Below, one piece after another: positions 1 through 8,561 of a stretch of 25,205 nt of DNA (positions are counted from its first letter, which is position 1; each line of letters begins with the position of its first letter). The position numbers and the translations under genes are program-made. This DNA comes from an uncultured Solobacterium sp. (GTDB lineage: Bacteria; Bacillota_I; Bacilli_A; Erysipelotrichales; Erysipelotrichaceae): the NCBI GenBank assembly GCA_900546285.1, contig URCJ01000031.1, positions 1 through 25,205 of the forward strand. The letters run 5' to 3'. The notes below the pieces were generated by a model that worked only from the letters and a program-made list of their open reading frames with translations, ran no database searches and was not told the origin of the DNA.

Positions 1-26
1 ACATTTGCATCGCTTAGGGTAAGATA

Positions 27-46
27 CCCCGGGTCTTGACCCGGGG
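27..46. repeat. GC-rich perfect palindrome (hairpin)
   Basis: The arms at 27-35 and 38-46 are perfect 9-base inverted repeats (CCCCGGGTC and GACCCGGGG) around TT. RNA from either strand would form a very stable CUUG-type tetraloop hairpin. It is strikingly GC-rich for this AT-rich window. No T tract follows on the plus strand, so it is not a standard intrinsic terminator. It sits at the point where the reading frame of the next entry begins, so it may mark an insertion boundary or an artefact near a sequence end. Confidence 0.6.
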
Positions 47-245
47 AGATTCATTAGGCAAAAAACTTACAATGGTACTACTAGTATTCATGATTGTTAA
101 TATTCTTGCCACTGGTGCTGTAGTTTTTAGATGGAAAGAAAGATTACAAGGCGCAGAAGCTAATAATAAGATAGTTGAAACTATTGATAGAATATATCCA
201 AATGAGAGAATGGAAAAGATATTCGCGAATATGAGTTTTAAATAA
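36..245 (+). CDS. C-terminal fragment of a membrane protein, possibly the putative ABC-transporter permease family PF06541
   Basis: The open frame encodes one hydrophobic segment (about VLLVFMIVNILATGAVV), then a basic, amphipathic tail ending in YPNERMEKIF and a short end. This pattern (last membrane helix, RW.ER, then YPxERMEKIF near the C-terminus) resembles my memory of the end of DUF1113/PF06541 membrane proteins; that assignment is from recall. The frame is closed upstream by a TAG at 15-17 and contains the GC-rich palindrome at its beginning, so the rest of the protein is missing. A TTG at 36 or an ATG at 72 could start a short protein, but neither has a ribosome binding site. It is most likely a remnant, or the tail of a gene disrupted just left of the window. 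A terminator follows immediately. Confidence 0.4.
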   Translation: MTRGDSLGKKLTMVLLVFMIVNILATGAVVFRWKERLQGAEANNKIVETIDRIYPNERMEKIFANMSFK

Positions 246-265
246 CAGCTTAAATGCTGTTTTTA
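244..265 (+). terminator. Intrinsic terminator
   Basis: Arms AACAGC (244-249) and GCTGTT (256-261) enclose TTAAAT and run into a T-rich tail. It overlaps the stop codon of the preceding fragment and separates it from the ABC transporter operon. Confidence 0.7.
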
Positions 266-273
266 TTAACCAC

Positions 274-327
274 TAGTTAATACATGTTAACTAATTAATA
301 TCTATATTTATTTATAGGGGCTATGAT
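274..327 (+). promoter_or_regulatory. Probable promoter region of the ABC operon with an operator-like inverted repeat
   Basis: TAGTTAA (274-280) and TTAACTA (287-293) form a perfect 7-base inverted repeat with a 6-base spacer, the size of a repressor site. A good -10 candidate, TATGAT, lies at 322-327, about 30 bases before the first permease ATG. No convincing -35 is visible. The regulator is unknown. Confidence 0.4.
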
Positions 328-357
328 AAAATTCAAGAAACAAGGAAAATCAATAAT

Positions 358-1866
358 ATGTTTAAAAGAATTTATCGCTCCATATTTAATAGGCTAAGAC
401 AAACATCACTACTATTAGTGGTGATGTTTGTAATATCGCTACTGTTATGTGTTACCTTTTCTATTAAGAATGTAAGCGATGTATTAAATAATAAGATTGC
501 AGCCAGTGTTAATCCTGTTGTTTCTATTAATGCTGCTAACTCTGCTTTTAGTTTTACTAAAGATGAAAGTGATTGGGATTTGCTTAGAAAGACTGGCTAT
601 CAAGAATATTGTGAGATGTATTATGAGGATTATTATCAACTAATCGATGAATTAAAGCCTCAATATTATGATTTAAACATGACGATGACTAATCAATCAC
701 TTGTCTCTTATAGTGATGAGGGACTATTGTATGATGTGGGTAGTAGTGAATTATTAAGTAAAATTAAAAGAAATAAGGTTAGTGAAGAAGATTTACCAGA
801 AGGATGGTTATCTTCGTTTAATAATTGGCTAAGCGGTAAAAATGAATATTGTCCTTCTATTCGATTATGTAGTACTAGTAAAAGTGAATTCACTGACCTA
901 CATTATCATTTTAATGAAGCAGCTATAAAAGAAGGTAGAACCTTTAATGATGATGAAATAGACAACGGAACATTGACCTGTGTCTTAACTTCTGATATCT
1001 ATCTTTATAAAGATGGTTCTTTTACTAAGGTTGAAGTTGGAGATTACATCAAATATAGCATCGCACAAGTACTAGATGGCGAAGTAAATATTTATGAAGA
1101 ATATGAATTTGAAGTAATTGGTATCTTAAATGGTAGAAAATATCGTAATCATAATGATACTATTGGTAGATCATATGTTATCATTCCTGAAAAAACATTC
1201 ATGAAAATATATGAGGACGTTAAGTCTTATAAACTTAGTGAATTTGATTATATTCAGGTTTATCCAAGCATTATTACTTTAAATTCTTTTAAGGATATTG
1301 ATAAGTTTGTTGAAAAAATCGGGGAACTAAATGAATTTGGTGACCGCAACTATAAATATGAAACTGCCTTAGATGCCTACTATGGTTTTGCAGGTAATTT
1401 AGATACCTTGTCTTTGAATTCAGACATCTTATTTAAATTTTCTTTTGTCGTATCTATCTTATTAACAATCTTTATTGTTAGCTTAGACTTAAATAGACGT
1501 AAAAAGGAAATAGGTCTATTAGCATCTTTGGGAGAAAGTAAAGTAGCCATCATGGTACAACTAGTACTTGAATATTTAATTATCATTGTCTTCACGATGA
1601 TAATAGCGGCTTTTGTATCTAATATAATATCTAATCAATTTATCGATAAGATTGATCTAAATCCTGAAGTAAGCGACATCTTTAATGATAAGACCCTAGA
1701 TTATTCCGATAGTATATCGATTTTAAATAAGGCTAAGTTGACTATCGACTTTGTTGATTTAATCAAAATATGTTTAATTCAAACTGTAGTTATTTTGTTT
1801 ACGATAATACTTAGCGCAATACAAATTTTTACTATCAAAGTTAGAAAAATCATGATTGATGAATAG
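358..1866 (+). CDS. FtsX-type ABC transporter permease
   Basis: Permease of 502 aa. One N-terminal membrane helix (about residues 18-38) is followed by a large extracytoplasmic domain of roughly 310 residues and three C-terminal helices (about 357-377, 397-420 and 467-491). The segment after helix 2 (KKEIGLLASLGES) is the characteristic FtsX/MacB cytoplasmic loop. This 1+3 helix topology is that of MacB/LolC/FtsX mechanotransmission permeases. An AAGGA ribosome site lies at 342-346. It is the first gene of a three-gene unit with an ATPase and a second permease, so the two permeases probably form a heterodimer. The substrate cannot be predicted; peptide or antimicrobial export and lipid or lipoprotein handling are family options. 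No response-regulator or kinase gene is adjacent. Confidence 0.85.
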   Translation: MFKRIYRSIFNRLRQTSLLLVVMFVISLLLCVTFSIKNVSDVLNNKIAASVNPVVSINAANSAFSFTKDESDWDLLRKTGYQEYCEMYYEDYYQLIDELKPQYYDLNMTMTNQSLVSYSDEGLLYDVGSSELLSKIKRNKVSEEDLPEGWLSSFNNWLSGKNEYCPSIRLCSTSKSEFTDLHYHFNEAAIKEGRTFNDDEIDNGTLTCVLTSDIYLYKDGSFTKVEVGDYIKYSIAQVLDGEVNIYEEYEFEVIGILNGRKYRNHNDTIGRSYVIIPEKTFMKIYEDVKSYKLSEFDYIQVYPSIITLNSFKDIDKFVEKIGELNEFGDRNYKYETALDAYYGFAGNLDTLSLNSDILFKFSFVVSILLTIFIVSLDLNRRKKEIGLLASLGESKVAIMVQLVLEYLIIIVFTMIIAAFVSNIISNQFIDKIDLNPEVSDIFNDKTLDYSDSISILNKAKLTIDFVDLIKICLIQTVVILFTIILSAIQIFTIKVRKIMIDE

Positions 1867-1874
1867 GAGGGTAT

Positions 1875-2546
1875 ATGAAAGAAATATTAGAAATTAAAGA
1901 TTTATCATACTACTATAAAGATGGTTCTAATACTAGAGTTATTTTTGATAAGTGTAACTATGGTTTTGAACAAGGGAAATTCTATTCTATCGTTGGTGAA
2001 TCAGGAAGTGGTAAGACAACACTATTGATGTTACTAGCAGGACTAGACGAACCAAAGGGAGGTAGTGTCTTATATAAGGGAGAAGATATAAGGGATATTG
2101 GCTATGATAATTATCATAAGAAGGATGTTCAAATTATCTTTCAAAACTATAATCTATTAAATTATTTAAATGCCTATGACAATATCTTAACTGCCATCAG
2201 TATTACTGATAAGAAAAGAAAAGTTAATAAGGACATGTTAAATGGCTATTTAAGTCGTTTTGGTATCGATGAGAATAAGGCTAAGCGTAAGGTAAATAAG
2301 CTATCAGGTGGCGAACAACAGCGTGTGGCAATCGCTAGAGCGGTTGCTTGTGATGGTGAAATTATCTTAGCCGATGAGCCTACTGGTAATTTGGATTATG
2401 AAACATCTCTAGGTATTATTAAATTATTTAGAGAACTAGTAGAAACATTTGGTAAGACCATTATTATGGTTACCCATAATAATGAATTGGCTAATATGTG
2501 TGATCATGTAGTTCACATTGATCAAAAAACTAAGAATGTCTTATGA
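1875..2546 (+). CDS. ABC transporter ATP-binding protein (MacB/LolD type)
   Basis: ATPase of 223 aa. Walker A is GESGSGKTT at residues 41-49, the Q-loop is FQN at 89-91, the ABC signature LSGGEQQR is at 143-150, Walker B with catalytic Glu is ILADEPTGNLD at 164-174, and the H-loop His is at 201. The signature and the EPTGNLD wording are typical of the MacB/LolD/FtsE branch that pairs with FtsX-type permeases. A strong AGGAGG site precedes the ATG, 8 bases after the first permease. Its 3' end overlaps the second permease by ATGA, implying translational coupling. All catalytic motifs are intact. Confidence 0.93.
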   Translation: MKEILEIKDLSYYYKDGSNTRVIFDKCNYGFEQGKFYSIVGESGSGKTTLLMLLAGLDEPKGGSVLYKGEDIRDIGYDNYHKKDVQIIFQNYNLLNYLNAYDNILTAISITDKKRKVNKDMLNGYLSRFGIDENKAKRKVNKLSGGEQQRVAIARAVACDGEIILADEPTGNLDYETSLGIIKLFRELVETFGKTIIMVTHNNELANMCDHVVHIDQKTKNVL

Positions 2547-3790
2547 GTAAACATTTTTTTAAAAGAATATTTGAATCGATTATCACAAGAAGGAAAGACT
2601 CATTCCTGATTTTTTCGATTATCTTTATCTTGTCTTTCTTCATTATTGTCGCAACCTGTATATCAAGACTTGGTACTAATATCTCAAATAGTGTAAAAGA
2701 TAACATAGAAATAAGTGTTTATACAAATGATGTTGACTTTAAAAATAATGAAGATTGTATAGATATTGATGATGATTTTACTTATTATTGTAGAGATAAT
2801 AACTGTATTTATGAGTCTTCTTATGATGCTAAGGCCTACATAAAAAATGAATATGGAAATAAGTCTGAAGTTGTTTTAGCTTCAGCTGTATCCTATGATG
2901 CCTTTACAAGTTCAAACTATGAAATAACTAATTATTTTAATGATACCAATCAAGTCTTAGTGAATGCTGGTATGTTAATAGAAGAAGGGGATAAGATAGA
3001 TATCTATATTAAGGATAAACCTTATACCTTTGAAGTAGTTGGCTTTTTTATAAATAACGATTCTTCTATATCTAGTAAAAATCCTTATTATGATGGAGAA
3101 ACAAAGTTCATCATAAATAAAGATGAATTCTTTAGCATCGCTAAAGAAAATAACATTAAACTTAAACCAAACTTCATGGGTATTAAAACTTATGGAACAA
3201 CTTATGAAGAACTAGAGCTAACTTTTAAAGACATTATTGATAAAGAAGCTAAGAGTTATACAATTAGCTCTAATATTGATGAATATAACAAGGTGGTTAA
3301 ACCAAGTGAGAGTTTAAAAGATCTTTATAATGTGATTATGATTGTCATGGTTTTTATTAGTTGTTTATTACTGATTAATGTCATTACTTTTTTAAACGAG
3401 AAGCGAATTCATGAATACGCGGTGTTATTGGCAATAGGACAAAGTAAATTATTATCAATTATTTCTTTTGCGCTTGAGATATTAATAATAGCTTTCTTAG
3501 CTATATCTTTGTCTTTCCCAATAGGCATAAGAGTAGCTAAGTCTTCTGCCGATAAGATGCTAGAGGCTAATATTAAAAGACAAGAGCGTATGGCAATGAT
3601 ATCAGGTAATCAAGAAGACTTTGATGTCTTTGAGAAACAATTAGCTCTATATGAAGAATATGAGATAAGTATAAGTACTTTAGATGTTGTTTATATCTAT
3701 CTAATCAACGATACTTTCATTCTTGTTTCATGTTTATTTGCGTTTATTTCGATTAGTAGGCTTAAAGCGCGTCAACTTCTATTAAATTGA
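2543..3790 (+). CDS. FtsX-type ABC transporter permease, second subunit
   Basis: Permease of 415 aa with the same topology as the first: an N-terminal helix (about residues 20-42), an extracytoplasmic domain of about 215 residues, and three C-terminal helices (about 262-284, 302-327 and 383-406). The FtsX loop motif reads EKRIHEYAVLLAIGQSK. The smaller external domain makes it distinct from its partner, supporting a heterodimer driven by the shared ATPase. Translation is coupled to the ATPase gene through the ATGA overlap at 2543-2546. No terminator is evident after it; the promoter of the T-box leader overlaps its last codons and stop. Confidence 0.85.
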   Translation: MSKHFFKRIFESIITRRKDSFLIFSIIFILSFFIIVATCISRLGTNISNSVKDNIEISVYTNDVDFKNNEDCIDIDDDFTYYCRDNNCIYESSYDAKAYIKNEYGNKSEVVLASAVSYDAFTSSNYEITNYFNDTNQVLVNAGMLIEEGDKIDIYIKDKPYTFEVVGFFINNDSSISSKNPYYDGETKFIINKDEFFSIAKENNIKLKPNFMGIKTYGTTYEELELTFKDIIDKEAKSYTISSNIDEYNKVVKPSESLKDLYNVIMIVMVFISCLLLINVITFLNEKRIHEYAVLLAIGQSKLLSIISFALEILIIAFLAISLSFPIGIRVAKSSADKMLEANIKRQERMAMISGNQEDFDVFEKQLALYEEYEISISTLDVVYIYLINDTFILVSCLFAFISISRLKARQLLLN

Positions 3791-3798
3791 TGTATAAT
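3771..3798 (+). promoter_or_regulatory. Candidate promoter of the hisS-aspS T-box transcript
   Basis: A consensus TATAAT lies at 3793-3798, just behind the permease stop codon. The -35 region is weak (GTCAAC at 3771-3776, 16-base spacer). Transcription would start near 3805, just before T-box stem I. Confidence 0.6.
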
Positions 3799-3801
3799 GT
3801 T

Positions 3802-3990
3802 TCTATCGACAAAGAAAATGATTATGTCTTTTATTTATAGAGAGAAACGTTTTGGTGCAAGTTTTAGTAAAAGATATAAGTGACACTTCTTTAGAATCTA
3901 TTTAAAAGATAGGTCGTTACTCGCGTTAAGAGCTTAGAGTTAAAGATAAGGTGGTACCGTGCTTATGCACCCTTGTGCTACCTTTTTTAT
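3802..3990 (+). ncRNA. T-box riboswitch leader (hisS-aspS)
   Basis: The conserved T-box sequence AAGGTGGTACCGTG lies at 3948-3961. The alternative terminator pairs AAGGTGGTAC (3948-3957) with GTGCTACCTT (3975-3984), followed by a T run (3983-3988). Stem I can be traced: AAAGAA (3811-3816) pairs with TTCTTT (3887-3892) and TATGTCTTTTA (3823-3833) with TAAAAGATATA (3868-3878), with the apical GGTGCAAG motif between them. The internal loop holds GTGACAC on its 3' side, which contains both GAC (3882-3884, Asp) and CAC (3884-3886, His). In this family, binding of the uncharged cognate tRNA at specifier and UGGN stabilises the antiterminator and turns on the downstream synthetase genes. The boundaries are approximate. 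Confidence 0.92.
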
Positions 3991-4007
3991 ATTTTTAGGA
4001 GGTATTT

Positions 4008-5267
4008 ATGTATCAAACAGTAAAAGGAACTTACGATTTATTGCCAGAAGAACTACAAAATTTCGAAGATCTTCAAGATTCATTTAGAATCATGCTTGAT
4101 TTATATGGCTACAAGCTAATGAAAACACCAGTATTTGAATATGCAGGCGTTTTTAGAAAAGACAATGATACCAGCGATATGGTAACTAAGGAGATGTATA
4201 CTTTTTCTCCTAATGATAAGGACTTATATACTTTAAGACCTGAGGGTACTGCGGGTATTGTAAGAAGTGTTATTCAAAATAAGCTATATATGGATACTCC
4301 AGTTAAATTAGCTTATATTGAGGAAATGTTTAGACATGAGCGTCCTCAAAAAGGAAGACAACGTCAATTTACTCAAATGGGTATTGAAAATATTGGTGAA
4401 AAGTCACCTTTGGTTGATGCAGAAACTATTGCCCTAGGTTATAACTATATCAAGTTAGTAGGTCTATCAAATGTTAAAGTATTGATTAATACATTAGGAG
4501 ATAGCGTATCTAGAGTTAATTATGCTAATGCACTGAAGGCATATTTTGAAAGCAAAAGGGATGATTTATGTGAGGATTGTAAGAATCGTCTAGTTAAAAA
4601 TCCATTAAGAATCTTAGATTGTAAGGTTGATAGAGATAAGGACTTTGTCAAAAATGCTCCTAAGATGAAAGACTATTTAACTGATGAAGCAAAGGAATAC
4701 TTTGAGAAGGTAAAAGCTTACTTAGATGTATTAGAGATTCCTTATGTTGTAGAAGATTCACTTGTAAGAGGCTTGGATTATTATACCGATACGGTATTTG
4801 AAGTTGTTTCAACCGATGAAAGTGCTGGAGCTCAAGCTACTGTTTTTGCGGGCGGTCGCTATGATGATTTAGTTAAACAATTAGGTGGCCCTGAATTATC
4901 AGGCATTGGCTTTGCGATTGGACTAGAACGTTTATTAATCTTAGCTAAGGCTGAGGATGCCTTGGCTCCAATTGAAGAAGAAATCGATTGTTATGTCATT
5001 GATATGACAAAGGGTAGTTCTTATGCGCTTGAGGTAGCTACTACTTTACGTAATAACTTCTATACTACTGAATTAAATTATTATGATCGTTCAATGAAGT
5101 CACAATTTAAGTCTAGTGATCGTAAGCATGCCATTTATGTTGTGATTATTGGTGAGGATGAAATGAATAATCGTATGGTTACTATTAAAAATACGATTAC
5201 TAAACAACAAAATACAATCAAGTTTGATGAATTAATTGATTATCTTGAAGAAAGAGAGGATAGATAA
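4008..5267 (+). CDS. hisS: Histidine--tRNA ligase
   Basis: Class II synthetase of 419 aa charging tRNA-His. Visible landmarks: LRPEGTAG near residue 76, motif 2 FRHERPQKGRQRQF at about 108-121, the histidine-binding signature LVRGLDYYTDTVFE from about 252 (with the catalytic Arg254), motif 3 GFAIGLERLL near 300-311, and a C-terminal anticodon-binding domain. Length is normal for the family. An AGGAGGT site lies 4 bases before the ATG, directly behind the T-box terminator, so expression is set by tRNA charging. The stop codon is immediately followed by the aspS ATG, making a two-gene operon. Confidence 0.97.
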   Translation: MYQTVKGTYDLLPEELQNFEDLQDSFRIMLDLYGYKLMKTPVFEYAGVFRKDNDTSDMVTKEMYTFSPNDKDLYTLRPEGTAGIVRSVIQNKLYMDTPVKLAYIEEMFRHERPQKGRQRQFTQMGIENIGEKSPLVDAETIALGYNYIKLVGLSNVKVLINTLGDSVSRVNYANALKAYFESKRDDLCEDCKNRLVKNPLRILDCKVDRDKDFVKNAPKMKDYLTDEAKEYFEKVKAYLDVLEIPYVVEDSLVRGLDYYTDTVFEVVSTDESAGAQATVFAGGRYDDLVKQLGGPELSGIGFAIGLERLLILAKAEDALAPIEEEIDCYVIDMTKGSSYALEVATTLRNNFYTTELNYYDRSMKSQFKSSDRKHAIYVVIIGEDEMNNRMVTIKNTITKQQNTIKFDELIDYLEEREDR

Positions 5268-7007
5268 ATGTATAGGACACATACTTGTGGACAATTAAGA
5301 AAAGATGATGTAGGTAAAACAGTAGAATTGGCTGGTTGGGTTTCAAAGAGAAGAAATCTTGGTTCTATTGTCTTTATTGATTTAAGAGACCGTTATGGTA
5401 TTACTCAAATTACTTTCGATGAGGCTCATACTGAGGCTATCAAGGATGTAAGAAACGAATATGTTCTTTGGGTAAAGGGTGAGGTTAGTGCTAAGGAAGT
5501 ACCTAATCCTAAGCTTGAAACTGGTGAAATTGAAGTTTTAGTTAAGGAAGTTAAGGTGTTAAATTCTTCTAAGACTACTCCAATGATTATTGCGGATGAA
5601 ACAGATGCTCTTGAGGATTTAAGATTAAAGTATCGTTACTTAGATTTAAGAAGACCTGTGCTTCAAAAGAATTTAATTTTAAGAGATAAGGTTACTACTA
5701 TCTTTAGAAGAGTTTTACATGATCATGATTTTATTGAAGTAGAAACTCCAATTCTATCTAAGTCTACTCCAGAGGGTGCTAGAGACTACCTTGTTCCTTC
5801 TCGTTTATATAATGGCAAGTTCTATGCCTTACCTCAATCTCCACAAATCTATAAACAATTGTTGATGATTTCAGGTATGGACCGTTATTTCCAAATCGCT
5901 AGATGTTTTAGAGATGAGGATTTAAGAGCTGATAGACAACCTGAATTTACTCAAATTGATATGGAAATGAGTTTTGCGAGTGAAGAAGACTTGTTTGCGA
6001 TTGTTGAAGACTGTATGCATGAAGTATTTAAGGAAATCAAGGGTATTGAGCTTGAGAAGTTCCCAAGAATCAAATACTTGGATGCAATGGAAAAGTATGG
6101 TAGTGATAAGCCAGATTTAAGATTTGAGATGTTACAACATAATGTAACTGAATTGTTTAGAAATTCTGAATTCTCTGTATTTAAGTCAAATTTAGAAAAC
6201 AATGGTGTAATAAAGGCTATTAAGGTTGATAATCATAGCTTCTCTCGTAAGGAAACAGATAAGTTCTCTGAGTTTGTAAAGATTTATAAGGCAAAGGGTG
6301 TCGTTTTTGTTAAGTATGAGAACAATGACTTTACAGGTGGCATTGCAAAGTTCTTGAGCGATGATGAAAAGAATGCTTTGAGAAATGAATTTAGCTTAAA
6401 TGAAAATGATACCTTGTTGTTTGTGGCTGATAAGAAGTCGATTGCTGATGTGGCTTTAGGTGCTTTACGTTGTAAGGTTGCTAAGGAACTAGGTTTAATT
6501 GATGAGAATAAGTTCTGTTTTGCGTGGATTGTAGAGTTCCCAATGTATGAATGGAGTGATGACAGACAAAGATATGAGGCTGCATCAAACCCATTCTCTT
6601 GTCCAAGAGATGAGGATATCGCTAAGTTAGAAGATGATAAGGGCAACTGTTTCTCTAGAGCTTATGACCTTGTATTAAATGGTTATGAATTATCAAGTGG
6701 TGCAATTAGAATCCATGATCAAGATGTACAAGCGAAGGTATTTAAGGCGCTAGGCTTAAGTGAAGAACAAGCTAAGGAGAGATTTGGTTTCTTCTTGGAT
6801 GCTTTCCAATATGGTATGCCACCAGAGTGTGGATGTGGTATTGGTCTAGAAAGACTTATCATGATCTTGTGTGGTACTGATAATATCAAGGATGTTGTTG
6901 CTTTCCCTAAGACTGCTACAGCTTATGATTTGATGGCTGATGCACCAGGCAATGTAGATCAAGAACAACTTGATGCTTTAGATTTGATTGTTAAAGAGAA
7001 GAAATAA
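5268..7007 (+). CDS. aspS: Aspartate--tRNA ligase (bacterial type)
   Basis: Class II synthetase of 579 aa. It has an N-terminal OB-fold anticodon domain (FIDLRDRYGITQI), a catalytic core with motif 1 (FIEVETPIL), motif 2 (CFRDEDLRADRQPEFTQID, Arg215 in the motif-2 position), an inserted GAD domain at about 290-420, and motif 3 GCGIGLERLIMI near 521-533. Length fits bacterial AspRS. The ATG follows the hisS stop with no gap, and the ribosome site AGAGAGGA lies inside the end of hisS. One oddity: where bacterial AspRS usually reads HHPFT, this protein reads SNPFS (residues 440-444). Whether it also charges tRNA-Asn cannot be decided from the window. Confidence 0.97.
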   Translation: MYRTHTCGQLRKDDVGKTVELAGWVSKRRNLGSIVFIDLRDRYGITQITFDEAHTEAIKDVRNEYVLWVKGEVSAKEVPNPKLETGEIEVLVKEVKVLNSSKTTPMIIADETDALEDLRLKYRYLDLRRPVLQKNLILRDKVTTIFRRVLHDHDFIEVETPILSKSTPEGARDYLVPSRLYNGKFYALPQSPQIYKQLLMISGMDRYFQIARCFRDEDLRADRQPEFTQIDMEMSFASEEDLFAIVEDCMHEVFKEIKGIELEKFPRIKYLDAMEKYGSDKPDLRFEMLQHNVTELFRNSEFSVFKSNLENNGVIKAIKVDNHSFSRKETDKFSEFVKIYKAKGVVFVKYENNDFTGGIAKFLSDDEKNALRNEFSLNENDTLLFVADKKSIADVALGALRCKVAKELGLIDENKFCFAWIVEFPMYEWSDDRQRYEAASNPFSCPRDEDIAKLEDDKGNCFSRAYDLVLNGYELSSGAIRIHDQDVQAKVFKALGLSEEQAKERFGFFLDAFQYGMPPECGCGIGLERLIMILCGTDNIKDVVAFPKTATAYDLMADAPGNVDQEQLDALDLIVKEKK

Positions 7008-7015
7008 ACTAAAAG

Positions 7016-7040
7016 TGGCATGTTTATCATGCCATTTATT
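7016..7040 (+). terminator. Weak intrinsic terminator after aspS
   Basis: Arms TGGCATG (7016-7022) and CATGCCA (7028-7034) enclose TTTAT and are followed by TTTATT. The T tract is short, so read-through into the transporter gene is likely. Confidence 0.5.
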
Positions 7041-7057
7041 GTAAGGAGCTTATTTTG

Positions 7058-8527
7058 ATGAATAATTTATTTACTAAGAGAAATATATCATTACTTGTTT
7101 CGATGTTAGTAATCTTATTTTTCTATTTGTTGCCAGATATGACATGGGGTTTGTCTCATGAGGCATTGTGGGCAATAGGTATCTTTTTTGCCTCACTTAT
7201 CATGTGGATTAATGTGTCTATTGATTGGCCATCACTTATTTCGTTATTTATGATAGGATTACTTCCATCTTATGGTTTTAATAAGATGTTACAGGGATCA
7301 TTTGGTAATTCAACAGTTGCTTTCTTGTTGTTTACTTTTATTCTTGTTTATCCTTTATCACAAACTAATTTTGTAAGAAGAATAACGATTGCGTTTATTA
7401 CTAATAAGGTAGCCAGAAAGGGACCATGGCATTTTGTATGTTTCTTGTTTGGTGCTATTACTTTCATTGGTCTATTTATTTCACCTTCAGTTTTGTTTGT
7501 AGCTTTCTTACCTTTCTTAGAGGATATCTATAAGGTTTTGGATATTAAAAAGGGTAGTAAGACTGGTAATATGCTTATGATGGGAACTGCTTTTTGTATC
7601 TCGTTATCTTCGGGCATGACTCCTATTGGCCATGTTTGGCCAACTTTGGCGATGAGTTATTTTGCAGGTAGTGAAATTGGTTATCCTATTAGTGCTTTTG
7701 AATATATGGCCTTTGGTATTCCTACTGGTGTTGTTTTATTGGTTTTACTTGTTTTAATCTTTAAGTTTATTTATAGACCAGATGATATTAAGGATATTGA
7801 TACTGCTAAGGCAATTAGTTTAAAAGGAAGTATAGCTAAGGCTGATGCACGTGAGAGGGCTATTATTGGTATTTTGGTGTTAGTGGTGTTCTTATGGATT
7901 TCACCATCTCTTGTAAAGAACGCAATGCCTGAATATTATGCCTTGATTAATGGCATGACAACAGCGATGCCACCACTTCTTGGCTGTATCTTGATGTTTG
8001 TGATTTCTTTTGATGGTAAGCCATTATTAAACTTTAAAGAGGCAACTACTAAGGGTGTTATGTGGGGTTCTATTTTGATGACAGCTGCTGCTACTTTAGT
8101 TGGGGCAACACTTACTAATAAGGATTTAGGTATTTCTACTTGGTTATCTGATATGATGGGGCCTGTTGCCAGTGGTTTGTCAGTTAGTGTTCTTGTCTTT
8201 TTCTTTGTAGCTTGGGCTGTAATCGAGACTAATTTCTCTAGTAATATTGTTACTACAACTGTTGTTTCTTCAATTATGCTTACAGTGCTATCATCACTTC
8301 CAAAAGGAACAATTTGTATTCCAGCTGCTATTTGTTTGATTGGTTTTAGTGCTGGTATTTGTAATATGACGCCGGCTGGGCAATCTACTATTAATACGGT
8401 AGCTATCGGTTCTGGTTGGACTGATAGTAAGTCAATGTTTGTCTGGGGTGGTGTCTTTGCAGTCGTTTCTATTATCGTGATTAGTTTGTTGGGTTATAAT
8501 CTAGGTGCTATTTTTATGGCTATTTAG
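7058..8527 (+). CDS. SLC13/DASS-like anion symporter
   Basis: Membrane protein of 489 aa with roughly 11-13 hydrophobic segments in two halves. Each half ends in a substrate-site-like stretch (GNSTVAFLLFTF near residue 88 and ETNFSSNIVTTT in the second half), followed by NMTPAGQSTINTVAIGSG near the C-terminus. This is the layout of divalent anion:sodium symporters (PF00939 or the related CitMHS group), which import dicarboxylates, citrate or sulfate. The substrate is not predictable here. I chose the ATG at 7058 because the AAGGAG at 7043-7048 is 9 bases upstream; a TTG at 7055 would be one codon longer. A separate ferredoxin gene follows. Confidence 0.8.
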   Translation: MNNLFTKRNISLLVSMLVILFFYLLPDMTWGLSHEALWAIGIFFASLIMWINVSIDWPSLISLFMIGLLPSYGFNKMLQGSFGNSTVAFLLFTFILVYPLSQTNFVRRITIAFITNKVARKGPWHFVCFLFGAITFIGLFISPSVLFVAFLPFLEDIYKVLDIKKGSKTGNMLMMGTAFCISLSSGMTPIGHVWPTLAMSYFAGSEIGYPISAFEYMAFGIPTGVVLLVLLVLIFKFIYRPDDIKDIDTAKAISLKGSIAKADARERAIIGILVLVVFLWISPSLVKNAMPEYYALINGMTTAMPPLLGCILMFVISFDGKPLLNFKEATTKGVMWGSILMTAAATLVGATLTNKDLGISTWLSDMMGPVASGLSVSVLVFFFVAWAVIETNFSSNIVTTTVVSSIMLTVLSSLPKGTICIPAAICLIGFSAGICNMTPAGQSTINTVAIGSGWTDSKSMFVWGGVFAVVSIIVISLLGYNLGAIFMAI

Positions 8528-8561
8528 GCTATAATTATAAGAAAGAAGGAGGATCTAATAC

